64,000 nt of DNA, from the NCBI RefSeq assembly GCF_017254845.1, contig NZ_JAFKCU010000003.1, positions 310,001-374,000 of the forward strand, written 5' to 3'. Position numbers and translations under genes: made by a program. Positions within the stretch are counted from its first letter, which is position 1; each line of letters begins with the position of its first letter. Shown here piece by piece: positions 8,193 through 16,622 of the stretch. Source of the stretch: Algoriphagus pacificus. GTDB taxonomy: Bacteria > Bacteroidota > Bacteroidia > Cytophagales > Cyclobacteriaceae. The notes under the pieces were generated by a model. It saw nothing but the letters and a program-made list of their open reading frames with translations, made no database searches and had not been told where the DNA came from.

Positions 8193-9289
8193 AGTTCGGG
8201 AAATTGCTTTTTCAGAAGCATCAAGTAGGGTTGTAGCATGTGATGCTGAAATAACTTTTCTGGAGCATCGACATAGGTCTGATTGTATTCTTGATCAGGA
8301 TAAAGAATGACAAAGTTTCCTGTTCGGACATAATGATTACTTTGGTAAAAACCCGGATGCTCAAAGGCCGGTAATTGCTTGACCACTTCTTTTTCTGCGT
8401 ATTTTCCGAGGTATTTTTCAAAGTTCTTTTGTGCTTTTTTAGTTGGCTTATTCAACTTATTATAAACCTTTTTGAAAATGAGGTTTTTTGGAAATTTCTG
8501 TGATTTAATGAATCCGGAAACATCCGAAAATGGATTAGTGGTACTGAAATCATTCACTGTTTGAATTGAAAAAGGAACTTCAGGAACCCAATCAGCAGGG
8601 TTAACCACATTAAAAGCCCAGCCACCCTGATTTATTCTTTCATAATCGTATGCGAAAAATAGGTTTCCTGGCTTGGGAGCAGCAGATAGAATAGTTTTGA
8701 TCTGAACTTTCTTTCCCCATCTATTTTCCCTCTGTAAAGTATGCAAATAAGAACTGACCAAGTACCCAATCGCACCGCCTTGGCTATGGCCAGTAATTAA
8801 AACGTTGTCGTATCCCTCTCGCATCAGCCCATCTAATTTTGGTAGAATGGTTTCCATTAGCGCTCCAGTAGCAAGTGTCCAACCTACATGAACCGCAGCT
8901 TTTGGGTCTTCAGAAAATTCATAATCGAAGGTATAATTCGGGTTGAGCTTGATTTGACCTTTTGCAGGAATCATAGCTGCATAAAAATTTTCAAGCCAAG
9001 AGCTTGGATCAGGGATTGTTCCTCTGATATTGATGATAGCGGTTTTTTCAGTTTCATTGACCCACAAATACCACTTGTTTTGAAGACCTACAGTTGGAGA
9101 TTCATAGATCATTTTTACATCACTTGGAACTGGAATACCTTTGGAAAAGACGCTGTCTTTTCCACTGTAAGCAAATATTCCCAAGATATTGAGGTATTCT
9201 TTTGCATCAAATCCACTTTTTAGTTGACAAACCCCTTCTGGAATAGAAGCTAAATGAATAAAGAGGACTAACAGGACTTTTTTGTTCAT
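8189..9289 (-). CDS. Secreted class 3 lipase-family alpha/beta hydrolase
   Basis: A 366-residue exported esterase or lipase. The signal peptide spans about 1-21. The nucleophile elbow is GHSQGG with S169 in the strand-turn NVLITGHSQGGAIGY, as in the fungal-type class 3 lipases. The supporting motif IINIRGT at 85-91 marks the oxyanion strand. Likely acid and His residues follow near DWVPEVP (a candidate Asp) and near the C-terminal EHPGFYQSNHY or FQHHM, but I cannot fix which His is catalytic. It follows the FGE-like gene on the same strand, but that gene's terminator lies between them. The substrate is unknown. Confidence 0.85.
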   Translation of the reverse strand: MNKKVLLVLFIHLASIPEGVCQLKSGFDAKEYLNILGIFAYSGKDSVFSKGIPVPSDVKMIYESPTVGLQNKWYLWVNETEKTAIINIRGTIPDPSSWLENFYAAMIPAKGQIKLNPNYTFDYEFSEDPKAAVHVGWTLATGALMETILPKLDGLMREGYDNVLITGHSQGGAIGYLVSSYLHTLQRENRWGKKVQIKTILSAAPKPGNLFFAYDYERINQGGWAFNVVNPADWVPEVPFSIQTVNDFSTTNPFSDVSGFIKSQKFPKNLIFKKVYNKLNKPTKKAQKNFEKYLGKYAEKEVVKQLPAFEHPGFYQSNHYVRTGNFVILYPDQEYNQTYVDAPEKLFQHHMLQPYLMLLKKQFPEL

Positions 9290-9301
9290 ATGCTAGCAAA
9301 T

Positions 9302-9338
9302 AAAAAAGGTGACACTTGATAGAAATGTCACCTTTTTT
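9302..9338 (-). terminator. Intrinsic terminator of the FGE-like gene
   Basis: A 13-bp stem (9302-9314 with 9326-9338, core GGTGACA) and an 11-base loop sit just after the stop at 9355. A T tract follows on the minus strand. The downstream lipase ATG at 9289 lies immediately beyond, so the lipase needs its own promoter or read-through. Confidence 0.85.
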
Positions 9339-9354
9339 TGATTCAAAATCAATA

Positions 9355-10446
9355 TTAGTTCATGCTTAATGTTTTCGTCTCTGGATCTTTCACACATCTG
9401 AAACCAACATTTGAAGTGCCTGAGTCGAAGGCTTGACCTTGTCTGGCAGAAGGTCTGTAGTTGACACAGTAATTTGCAGCGCAAAGAAAAGATCCGCCTT
9501 TGATTACTCGCTCCATTGCAAATGGATTATCAGGATTATAGCATGGGTTCATATCCTTATCCAATTTTGGAGCCTGTCCAGCAAGTCTTGCATATTTCAA
9601 TGCATCGTACCAGTCGTCCGTAAGCTCCCAAACGTTTCCTATCATGTCATACAATCCAAATGTATTAGGAGCAAAAGATTTGACAGGTGAAGTACCGATG
9701 TATCCATCGTTACCTAGGTTTTCATTTGGGAAATTTCCTTGAAAAGTATTGGCTAAATATTGCCCATTAGGAGTGAGTTCATCTCCCCAGGCAAATCGTT
9801 TTCCGTTCATTCCACCTCGTGACGCAAATTCCCATTCAATTTCAGTAGGAAGTCTTTTTCCAGCCCAGTCAGCATAAGCTTTGGCATCTTCGTAGGCAAT
9901 ATGAACTACAGGATGTTTTTCTCTTCCCTCTATAGAGGACTCCGGACCTTCGGGATGTCTCCAGTTGGCTCCATTTACCCAAACCCACCAAAGGGAAATG
10001 TCCTGTAATGGGACTTTGTAAGGAGGAGGGGAGAAAACCATGGAGCCAGCAACTAAAACAGATTCGTCTGGTTTTGGTGTACCGGGAGGTAATTGCTTTT
10101 TCAACTCTTCCCATTCAGGTTTTCTTTCGGCAACAGTTACATAGCCAGTCGCATCGACAAATTCGGTAAATTCTTCATTTGTAACCTCATGGGTATCCAT
10201 CCAATAACCGTCGACTTTCAAATTAACAGCTGGTTTTTCTGCTGGATAAGCATCCGCTTCGTTGGTTCCCATGACAAATTCCCCACCGGGAATCCATACC
10301 ATACCTTCGATTTTCTCTGTAGGAGTAGGGGTTTCAGCCACCACTAATTTCTCTTCTTCTTGCTGCTCTTTCTCTTTTTCACTACAAGCAGATACAGCGA
10401 TAGCGAAAGAAGCAAGAATGCTTAAATATGTATTAGGAAACCTCAT
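9355..10446 (-). CDS. Lipoprotein of the formylglycine-generating enzyme (SUMF1/FGE) family
   Basis: This 363-residue protein has a lipobox at AVSAC (Cys21) followed by a Lys/Glu-rich stretch, so it is exported and lipid-anchored. The FGE domain starts at MVWIPGGEFVMG (49-60). It has the tryptophan-rich stretch WWVWVNGANWRHPEGP at 153-168, then NVWELTDDWY at 271-280. The C-terminal GGSFLCAANYC carries C322 and C327, five residues apart like the copper-binding catalytic cysteines of true FGE, and NVGFRC closes the domain. True FGE oxidises Cys to formylglycine in sulfatases. Many bacterial relatives lack both cysteines, but this one keeps them. No sulfatase gene is in the window, so the target is unknown. 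Confidence 0.88.
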   Translation of the reverse strand: MRFPNTYLSILASFAIAVSACSEKEKEQQEEEKLVVAETPTPTEKIEGMVWIPGGEFVMGTNEADAYPAEKPAVNLKVDGYWMDTHEVTNEEFTEFVDATGYVTVAERKPEWEELKKQLPPGTPKPDESVLVAGSMVFSPPPYKVPLQDISLWWVWVNGANWRHPEGPESSIEGREKHPVVHIAYEDAKAYADWAGKRLPTEIEWEFASRGGMNGKRFAWGDELTPNGQYLANTFQGNFPNENLGNDGYIGTSPVKSFAPNTFGLYDMIGNVWELTDDWYDALKYARLAGQAPKLDKDMNPCYNPDNPFAMERVIKGGSFLCAANYCVNYRPSARQGQAFDSGTSNVGFRCVKDPETKTLSMN

Positions 10447-10515
10447 AATCTAATTTTTATCCTCTGAAAAGTAAGAAAAATCAGACTAAAGTGCAGGTTA
10501 AATAGAGAGAAAGAT

Positions 10516-11532
10516 TTATTCTAAGGTGGTTTTGAAGAGGTTAGCCTGAGCTTGGATTTTTTTTCTCAGTTTGTTGAAAAACTGTTTTCTTTCTTTTTCA
10601 CCGACTTGACTTATTTGGGTTGATTTCTTAATCAGGTTTTTGATATTCCTATGCATTCCGTCATTAAACTCCTGATCAGATGTGCCCATAAAATAAATGA
10701 CATTATAATTTAGGTAGGTTACTTTATTGTCATCCAACTCTACGAAAAAAGTATTGTCACCCAATACAAACTCATTGACAAAAAACTGATAGTCTGAACT
10801 TTCCGAGTCCGGAGAGCTTCCTAAATGGAATTTCTTACCAGCTTCAGCCATTTTTTCCAAATGATCTACCACTTCAATCAAGCAGGAATACAGCTTTAAA
10901 GTATCGTCAGGATTGGGGATTAATCCCATTTCCTCGTACAGATAAATCTGTCTTAAAGTGGTATTGATCCCTTCTAAATTCCATATTTCAGTGCTATCAA
11001 TCCTATTGTATGTTGATAAGATTTTATTCTGTAGATGTGCAAGTTCGGGATGTTGGTTTTCCTCAATTAAAAATTTTTTACCATTGCTATCCTCTTGATA
11101 TAGAATAGATTTTTTCCAAAAAAAGAATTTGAACGAGGCAAGTTCCTTATGGTAAAAATGGTACCAAGGAGGCATGTCTTTTAGAAGAAAATAGATGTGT
11201 TTTTTGGAAAAGCTTTTGACCATTTCTAATTGAGCCAACACGTCTTTCATCCAATTGATAAAATTGTCTGGCTCAAAATTATTTTGATTGCTTTTGAAAA
11301 TGATTGTATTAGAACCCAAGCTAAAGAGCTTATCAATTGAAATATTGAATTTTCTACTCAACAGAAAAAGCTCATGGAGATTTAACAATTTTTCTCCTCT
11401 GATTCTTCGATAGGCACTGTCAATACTAACCTCTAGTGTTTCGGCGACCTCATCCACTATGGAAGAATAAGAAGGAATGACCGTCTTCAATGAATTAAAA
11501 AATTCAATTTGAAAATCTAGTGTTGATTTCAT
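10516..11532 (-). CDS. HTH-domain protein, probable transcription regulator
   Basis: A 338-residue protein with an N-terminal helix-turn-helix at about 24-70. The core VAETLEVSIDSAYRRIRGEK is followed by a second helix pair ending DKLFSLG, an XRE/Cro-like layout seen in many long Bacteroidota regulators. Residues 90-338 are helical, without recognisable ligand-binding motifs, and end in a basic tail. The target is unknown. The nearest genes are the FGE-like lipoprotein downstream and the hydroxylase/lipoprotein fusion upstream, both on the same strand, so control of either is only a guess. The 216 bases upstream are AT-rich. Confidence 0.7.
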   Translation of the reverse strand: MKSTLDFQIEFFNSLKTVIPSYSSIVDEVAETLEVSIDSAYRRIRGEKLLNLHELFLLSRKFNISIDKLFSLGSNTIIFKSNQNNFEPDNFINWMKDVLAQLEMVKSFSKKHIYFLLKDMPPWYHFYHKELASFKFFFWKKSILYQEDSNGKKFLIEENQHPELAHLQNKILSTYNRIDSTEIWNLEGINTTLRQIYLYEEMGLIPNPDDTLKLYSCLIEVVDHLEKMAEAGKKFHLGSSPDSESSDYQFFVNEFVLGDNTFFVELDDNKVTYLNYNVIYFMGTSDQEFNDGMHRNIKNLIKKSTQISQVGEKERKQFFNKLRKKIQAQANLFKTTLE

Positions 11533-11748
11533 CTACCTTGCTAAAAGTTTAACTATAAAACAGTTGAATTAATATAGTTAAAATTCTTTTAACAGAAGAA
11601 ATGATAAGCGAACACTAAATACTTAGAATAAAGTTTTAAAAATCAATGATTCTTTATTTTTAAAATATTCCAATAAAAGCTTAGATTTTTTGAATAAGAA
11701 TGTTTCTCTATTTAAGGATTCATGGAGTCATTATCATAGCGAATATTT
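11533..11748. other. AT-rich spacer between two minus-strand genes
   Basis: This 216-base gap is strongly AT-rich. I find no ORF, no GC-rich hairpin and no exact TAnnTTTG box. It presumably holds the promoter of the HTH gene and the weak 3' end of the fusion gene. Confidence 0.5.
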
Positions 11749-13002
11749 TTATTTATTTTTCTTGCTGAGGACAAATGAGTAGCCTAAACTGAATTGCCCT
11801 AAACCTCCTCCATCAGAAAAAATCCTTCCATATTCTGCTCTGATTGCATTTTTGGTTAAGTCTTTACTGTATGCTATCCCAAGATTCGTTGCGAAAAACC
11901 CGCTACAGTCTCTACAAAGGTTAAAGATGTATTTAGGAGATAAAGTAGCTTCAAACTTTTTTTCAACTATTGGTTGGGTGTAAAATAGGGTAGGTTGAAG
12001 TTGCCATGAGTCGACATCGAATGAGCTTCCTACTGGAATGAATAAAGAAAGTCTCTCTGGAACCATCGAGAATTTGGGGCCAATGCCGAAAATAGTTGAG
12101 CCACCTCCACCTTCTCCATTAAACCATAAATGGGAGATACGACCTCGGATATCAATGTTTTCTGACAAACCTATACCAAGATTAGCACTGACTTGGGTGA
12201 CTCCTTTTGATTCGGAATCAGCTGCTGAATTGGTGTAAAAAGGCGTTACCTCAAAGTTTCCTTTTCCCAAAGTTCGGGCACTCTGCATGTCTGAAAATAC
12301 CGGTACACAAGCATTGGTTAAGATGAGAAGGAGAACTATGATCAATAAAAGAGAAAAGATATTTGAATGTGATTTCATGGTTTCTGTCAGTTTAAAGTTT
12401 GAATTGGAGGATTTTGAAAAATACTTGGATAGCATCTGCTCTGTAATTTGGTCTTCTTTAGGCGGATAAGTCTTGAATAATCTATCCCAAAAAGAAGTGC
12501 TAAAGCTATAGCCGTGGTTTGGTCGGTTGTAATGATGTAAAATATGGGCTCTTTGTATACTTGGGAAAAGGGAATTTCCAATCGGTTGATGCAATAAATA
12601 ATGAAGGAAATTGTAGGTCGTAATTCCAAAAAGGAACCCTGCAATTAGCGGTGAATACCCTCCATATTGTATGGAAAGCTTAAGGACAATTAAAAAAAAC
12701 ATCAAAAAAGTAATTCTATGAATTGCTTTGACTTTCAGGTTTTGGGGAGATTTATGGTGGTTGTGATGGTCAATTATATTCGAACTTGACCTTAGAATTA
12801 AGAACTCATGCATAACAAAACGATGCAGAAAATATTCTGTAAATGTCCAAAGCAGCCAACCTATTCCAAACAAACCAGTAAAGAATAGATAGGTATTTGC
12901 CTTGAATAAATGGCAGAGTAATAAAAGTCCAATAAAAATGATTGCAGCGATGTAGGTACATTTTTTCAGTGAAAAAGCGGAGGGTGTGGATTGTGTTTTC
13001 AT
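11749..13002 (-). CDS. Fatty acid hydroxylase-like domain fused in frame to a lipoprotein/outer-membrane-like domain
   Basis: A 417-codon open frame with two unlike parts. Residues 1-200 are a membrane fatty-acid/sterol hydroxylase: hydrophobic helices plus the di-iron histidine clusters HRFVMH, DHHNHH, HYLLHQ and HILHHYN. Residues 209-417 begin with Met, a hydrophobic segment and a perfect lipobox ILTNAC, then a beta-rich domain with alternating aromatic residues ending LGYSFVLSKK, like a small outer-membrane barrel or transporter-like lipoprotein. No stop separates them. Either one polypeptide is made and perhaps cleaved, or translation restarts at the ATG at 12378, which would give a separate 209-residue lipoprotein. 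A single-base change that removed a stop is a third option. The hydroxylase call is firm; the nature of the second part is not. Confidence 0.7.
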   Translation of the reverse strand: MKTQSTPSAFSLKKCTYIAAIIFIGLLLLCHLFKANTYLFFTGLFGIGWLLWTFTEYFLHRFVMHEFLILRSSSNIIDHHNHHKSPQNLKVKAIHRITFLMFFLIVLKLSIQYGGYSPLIAGFLFGITTYNFLHYLLHQPIGNSLFPSIQRAHILHHYNRPNHGYSFSTSFWDRLFKTYPPKEDQITEQMLSKYFSKSSNSNFKLTETMKSHSNIFSLLLIIVLLLILTNACVPVFSDMQSARTLGKGNFEVTPFYTNSAADSESKGVTQVSANLGIGLSENIDIRGRISHLWFNGEGGGGSTIFGIGPKFSMVPERLSLFIPVGSSFDVDSWQLQPTLFYTQPIVEKKFEATLSPKYIFNLCRDCSGFFATNLGIAYSKDLTKNAIRAEYGRIFSDGGGLGQFSLGYSFVLSKKNK

Positions 13003-13022
13003 ACCTTTTTTTAAGAAAGGTA
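13002..13022 (-). promoter_or_regulatory. Hairpin overlapping the start codon of the fusion gene
   Basis: A seven-bp inverted repeat, TACCTTT (13002-13008) with AAAGGTA (13016-13022) and a seven-base loop, includes the first base of the start codon. Folded in mRNA it could limit initiation. The function is inferred. Confidence 0.3.
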
Positions 13023-13201
13023 GGAGTTCAATTCCCGGGTCAGAAACCGCTTTTAAGAACTTAAAAACTAGAAAATAGCATAATTTCCTACAGTTTGAAT
13101 CGTAGGTTTTTATACTTAGTTCTTGTTGCTTAAAGCCTGGCTTAAAAGTCTGTTTTTAGTAAGAATCAATAAATTAAAGTGCGGTGATTAGTGAACAAAA
13201 C

Positions 13202-13225
13202 AAAAAAAGCGGCACTTGGCCGCTT
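13202..13225 (-). terminator. Intrinsic terminator of the ferritin gene
   Basis: A seven-bp GC-rich stem AAGCGGC (13207-13213) with GCCGCTT (13219-13225) and a five-base loop is followed on the minus strand by a run of T. It lies about 25 bases after the ferritin stop. Confidence 0.85.
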
Positions 13226-13248
13226 CATTTTTTTATACTTGGTTTCTT

Positions 13249-13794
13249 TTAAGGATTTACTCCTGCAGAAGCAGCATGTAATTTTCCAAGTTCCTGATCG
13301 ATAGTCCATAATCCGACTCCTTCCTCACCGATGATATCAAACAGTTCTAAAGCGCGTCTTGACATGGTTTCTTCTTCTCTTTGCTCAGTAACATACCATT
13401 GCATAAAGCTGAATGTCGCGAAATCCTTTACTCCAAATGCGTGATCCACAATAGTATTGATTGCCTTGGTTACTTTAATTTCATGTTCCAAAATCAATTC
13501 GAACACCTCTCTGAGGGAATTGAAGTTATGACGGATATCAGTAATCTCAGGTTGAATGGCATGTCCTCCAGCTTCGTTGATGTAATGGAAGATTTTCATC
13601 ATATGCATCCTCTCTTCATCTGCATGCGTGTAAAGGTATTTGGCTGCATTCTCATACCCCATCATATGGCACCACGAAGCCATTGATAGATAATAGGCAG
13701 AGGATTTACCTTCCATTTCAACTTGCTTGTTGAGTAGCTTTTCTGTATCGATCAGAAGTGAACGCTGTAGTGTAACTATTTCTTTTGCTTTCAT
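13249..13794 (-). CDS. ftnA: Ferritin, bacterial FtnA type
   Basis: It oxidises Fe(II) and stores iron as a mineral core in a 24-subunit cytoplasmic shell. The 181-residue four-helix bundle aligns by eye with E. coli FtnA. The ferroxidase pattern is visible as E60 and H64 within HADEERMHM, with an upstream helix-A glutamate near E26-E28, and the later QWYVTEQREEE on helix D. It is not a Dps or a haem bacterioferritin, since the length and the QWYV motif are ferritin-like. It is monocistronic with a terminator. The extra 15 N-terminal residues compared with FtnA are ordinary for this phylum. Confidence 0.93.
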   Translation of the reverse strand: MKAKEIVTLQRSLLIDTEKLLNKQVEMEGKSSAYYLSMASWCHMMGYENAAKYLYTHADEERMHMMKIFHYINEAGGHAIQPEITDIRHNFNSLREVFELILEHEIKVTKAINTIVDHAFGVKDFATFSFMQWYVTEQREEETMSRRALELFDIIGEEGVGLWTIDQELGKLHAASAGVNP

Positions 13795-13891
13795 GGATTC
13801 AAGTGTTTTCTGTTTCTTTAAACATAATTTACCACATTCAGTTTCCGGAAACTAGGATTTCTTTCCAATTTAGAATCGGTTCAATTCCATA

Positions 13892-15238
13892 TTACCTGCT
13901 CATAGGAACCGGGAATACAGGCAAGGATTCAGAACCATCTTCTCCAACTGCCTGAACGGCAAAGAAATAATTGTCCTTAGAATAGGGTAAAGTCAAAGTA
14001 GTCTCCTCTGTATAGAATTTTTTCTCCCATGTAGGTGCGGATGTTTCTCTCATCAACACATAATAGCCTTTGGCTTTTCCAGTTTTAGGAGCTTTCCAAA
14101 GTAGGATAGAGGAATTACTTAATCCGCGAACGTCTATTTGTACTTCTTCTGGCTGTGAAGGTGCCTGAGCCAAAGATGCCAAAGAAGAAATGTTTACAGC
14201 AGCTACTTTTCTCAGGTATTCAAAATCCATGAATTCAGGTAAATCACCGTACTGAATACCATTTTCTACTCTTACATTTTCATGCTGATGATAGAAATTC
14301 TCATTCATTTCAGACATTCTAACAGCTGTGAATCCATTTCTAGCAAATGAAGTTTGGTCTCCGCCTCTTAAAAATCTATCCGCTCTATAAATCAATTTCA
14401 CTTCAAACTGATCCACATATCTTTCACCGACTTCTTTGATATATCTAGCCAACTGCCTGGATTTGCTGTCATTTTCAGCTCCAGTGTACCTTCTTAATTG
14501 CGCTTCTCTCTCAGTTTCAGATGCAGGAATTGTTTCTGAGAAAATTCTCATTTTCAAATTATCCTTAATCAATGTCCCAGAAGACTCACTGTTTCCAACA
14601 ATATCATTATTTAAAACAGCTCCGATTTCCCATTCTTGTTCTTTTGCTTTGTCAGCCAAATAAGTGGCTCCTTTCAAACCTTCTTCTTCTCCAGTAAAAG
14701 CAACAAATAGAATGGTGGCAGGAAACTCTCTTGAAGCCATCACTCTGGCTAATTCGATCACAGCGGCAGTTCCACTTCCATCATCATTTGCTCCAGGGGC
14801 AATTCCTTCCTCATCCATGACATCTTTATTTCTGGAGTCCATGTGTGCGGAAACGATAAAAATTCTTTTGTCATTAGGATCAGTTCCTTTTAGAGTGGCA
14901 ATGACATTCGCAGCGGGAGAGTCTTCAGTGATTCTTCTTCCATCTCCAGGAATTGTGAATTTTTCGATTTCAGCTGTCATTCTTCCACCGGATTTTTTAG
15001 CGAATGAATTGAACTTACTCAAAACATAAGCTTGTGCTGCTGGCATCCCATCCGTTTCATTGGTATTTAATGTGTGGCGTGTGGTGAAAGAGGCCAATTT
15101 GCGAACATAGTTTTCTAAAGAATCGGATGAGATTTCAGAAACCATGCTTGCGATTTTGGGATTGCGATTGACTGCAATCTGGGAATATCCAATGTGGCTG
15201 ATGAAAATCAGTGATAATCCAAGTAAAAATTTATTCAT
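13892..15238 (-). CDS. Secreted M28 zinc aminopeptidase with C-terminal beta domain
   Basis: A 448-residue exported aminopeptidase. The signal peptide is 1-19 (ending GYSQ). The two-zinc site is clear: VSAHMDS, then GANDDGSGTAA (bridging Asp) and FTGEEEGLKG (general base Glu plus ligand Glu), then a later DQTSFARNG. Residues 355-448 form a fibronectin type III-like or similar beta domain, with the WKAPKTGKAKGYYVLMRE pattern typical of such modules. It stands alone and diverges from the DinB operon across 68 bases. It probably acts in peptide scavenging with the other secreted peptidases of the window. Confidence 0.9.
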   Translation of the reverse strand: MNKFLLGLSLIFISHIGYSQIAVNRNPKIASMVSEISSDSLENYVRKLASFTTRHTLNTNETDGMPAAQAYVLSKFNSFAKKSGGRMTAEIEKFTIPGDGRRITEDSPAANVIATLKGTDPNDKRIFIVSAHMDSRNKDVMDEEGIAPGANDDGSGTAAVIELARVMASREFPATILFVAFTGEEEGLKGATYLADKAKEQEWEIGAVLNNDIVGNSESSGTLIKDNLKMRIFSETIPASETEREAQLRRYTGAENDSKSRQLARYIKEVGERYVDQFEVKLIYRADRFLRGGDQTSFARNGFTAVRMSEMNENFYHQHENVRVENGIQYGDLPEFMDFEYLRKVAAVNISSLASLAQAPSQPEEVQIDVRGLSNSSILLWKAPKTGKAKGYYVLMRETSAPTWEKKFYTEETTLTLPYSKDNYFFAVQAVGEDGSESLPVFPVPMSR

Positions 15239-15306
15239 GTTTGGTTTAAGTTTAAGGGTTCAGAGTAAATTTAACCCATAAAATCTTTTAACAAGCCGAC
15301 TTTTAC

Positions 15307-15822
15307 ATGAAGACACTAAACCAACCTAAAAAGGGTGAATATTCTAATTTTTACTCCACATACCTCAATTTATTAACCGGTAATAATTACGAGGAGTTAA
15401 TTCTAGAACAAATTGATTTATTGAATTCCTTATTTGAGGAAAAAGGGAAAGAATGGGCAGAAAAATCCTATGCCGAAGGAAAATGGACTGCAAAAGAAGT
15501 ATTGGGGCATATCATTGATACCGAGCGAATCATGACTTTTAGAGCTTTGTGTTTTGCAAGAGGAGAAAAATCTGCTTTACCAGGATTTGATCAGGATCCT
15601 TATGTTTTAAATGCGAGATTTGGCCAGGTGCCAGTCGAATACCTTTTGGAAGATTTTAAAGCGCAGCGAATGGCTTTACTTTCAATGATCAGAATTTTAC
15701 CCGAAGATACCTTGGATTTAGTTGGCCAAGCCAGTGGAAACCCAATTACACCGCGTGCCTTACTTTGGATCATTCCGGGCCATTTCAAGCATCATTATCA
15801 AATTTTTAAAACCAAATACTGA
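15307..15822 (+). CDS. DinB-family (YfiT-like) putative metal-dependent protein
   Basis: A 171-residue four-helix bundle of the DinB superfamily. The three metal histidines fit the family: H68 in VLGHIIDTER, then H159 and H163 in GHFKHHYQIF at the C-terminus. Members of this superfamily include thiol-dependent transferases such as bacillithiol S-transferases, but the exact reaction here cannot be told. It is the first gene of a tight operon, two bases before the PhzF-like gene and then the ion channel. Its start ATG at 15307 is preceded by an AT-rich stretch without a Shine-Dalgarno sequence. Confidence 0.85.
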   Translation: MKTLNQPKKGEYSNFYSTYLNLLTGNNYEELILEQIDLLNSLFEEKGKEWAEKSYAEGKWTAKEVLGHIIDTERIMTFRALCFARGEKSALPGFDQDPYVLNARFGQVPVEYLLEDFKAQRMALLSMIRILPEDTLDLVGQASGNPITPRALLWIIPGHFKHHYQIFKTKY

Positions 15823-15824
15823 AA

Positions 15825-16619
15825 ATGAATATTCCAATATCCATAATAGATGCTTTCACCAATAAAGCCTTTGGAGGTAATCCTGCAGCGGTTTGTCTAT
15901 TGGAAGAAAAGCTAACAACAGATCAAATGCAGACCATTGCCATGGAAATGAACCTAAGCGAGACTGCTTTTGTGGAAAGGACTGAAGAAGCGGGTAATTT
16001 TGGCTTGAGATGGTTTACTCCAACTTTGGAAATCGACCTTTGTGGACATGCCACACTTGCATCTGCATTTCATATGCTTCATTCTGGCTGGGCAAATCCA
16101 GGAGAATCCATCCGGTTTCAAACTAGAAGTGGAGAATTAAAAGTAAAAAGCGATGGGGATTGGCTGGAAATGGATTTTCCATTGATTCCTACTTTTGAGG
16201 AGCCTCATCCGTATTTCAAGGATAATTTCTTTGGAAAGAAAATTCTGAAAATTTCTCAGCTACGGAAGAATTGGATCATCGAATTGGAAAGCTATGAAGA
16301 CGTGGTTTCAGTTGCTCCTGATTTCCCTACCATTGCAGCATATTCGGAAGAGGGAATTATTGTAACCGCTTTAGGCAAAGAGCCTTTTGATATTTATAGT
16401 CGCTTTTTTGGCCCAAATGTGGGAATTAATGAGGATCCAGTTACGGGTTTTGCGCATTGTGCACTAATGGATTATTGGTATCAGCGAACAGGGAAATTTA
16501 CGCTAAAAGCATTTCAGGCATCTAAAAGAGGAGGGATCCTTCATTTGGAAAAACATGATGACCGTGTCCTTTTGAGAGGGCAAGCAGTTCATGTTTTAAG
16601 TGGCGCATTGTATATTTAA
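15825..16619 (+). CDS. PhzF-family isomerase
   Basis: A 264-residue enzyme of the PhzF/diaminopimelate-epimerase fold. Family marks are the N-terminal DAFTNKAFGGNPAAVC, the catalytic glutamate region MNLSETAFVE, the CGHATLASA segment and GINEDPVTGFAHC near the C-terminus. PhzF itself isomerises a phenazine precursor, but most stand-alone homologues have no known substrate, and no other phenazine gene is present here. It sits between the DinB-like gene (two-base gap) and the channel gene (three-base gap) and is surely co-transcribed. Confidence 0.92.
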   Translation: MNIPISIIDAFTNKAFGGNPAAVCLLEEKLTTDQMQTIAMEMNLSETAFVERTEEAGNFGLRWFTPTLEIDLCGHATLASAFHMLHSGWANPGESIRFQTRSGELKVKSDGDWLEMDFPLIPTFEEPHPYFKDNFFGKKILKISQLRKNWIIELESYEDVVSVAPDFPTIAAYSEEGIIVTALGKEPFDIYSRFFGPNVGINEDPVTGFAHCALMDYWYQRTGKFTLKAFQASKRGGILHLEKHDDRVLLRGQAVHVLSGALYI

Positions 16620-16622
16620 TCT

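Noticed and set aside
9355-11532. FGE-like lipoprotein and HTH gene as a sulfatase-activation or defence module
   Set aside because: No sulfatase, nuclease or toxin-like gene is beside them, and the HTH gene has no recognisable effector domain.
14664-15029. A 121-codon plus-strand frame inside the M28 peptidase gene
   Set aside because: Antisense shadow of a strongly supported peptidase gene.
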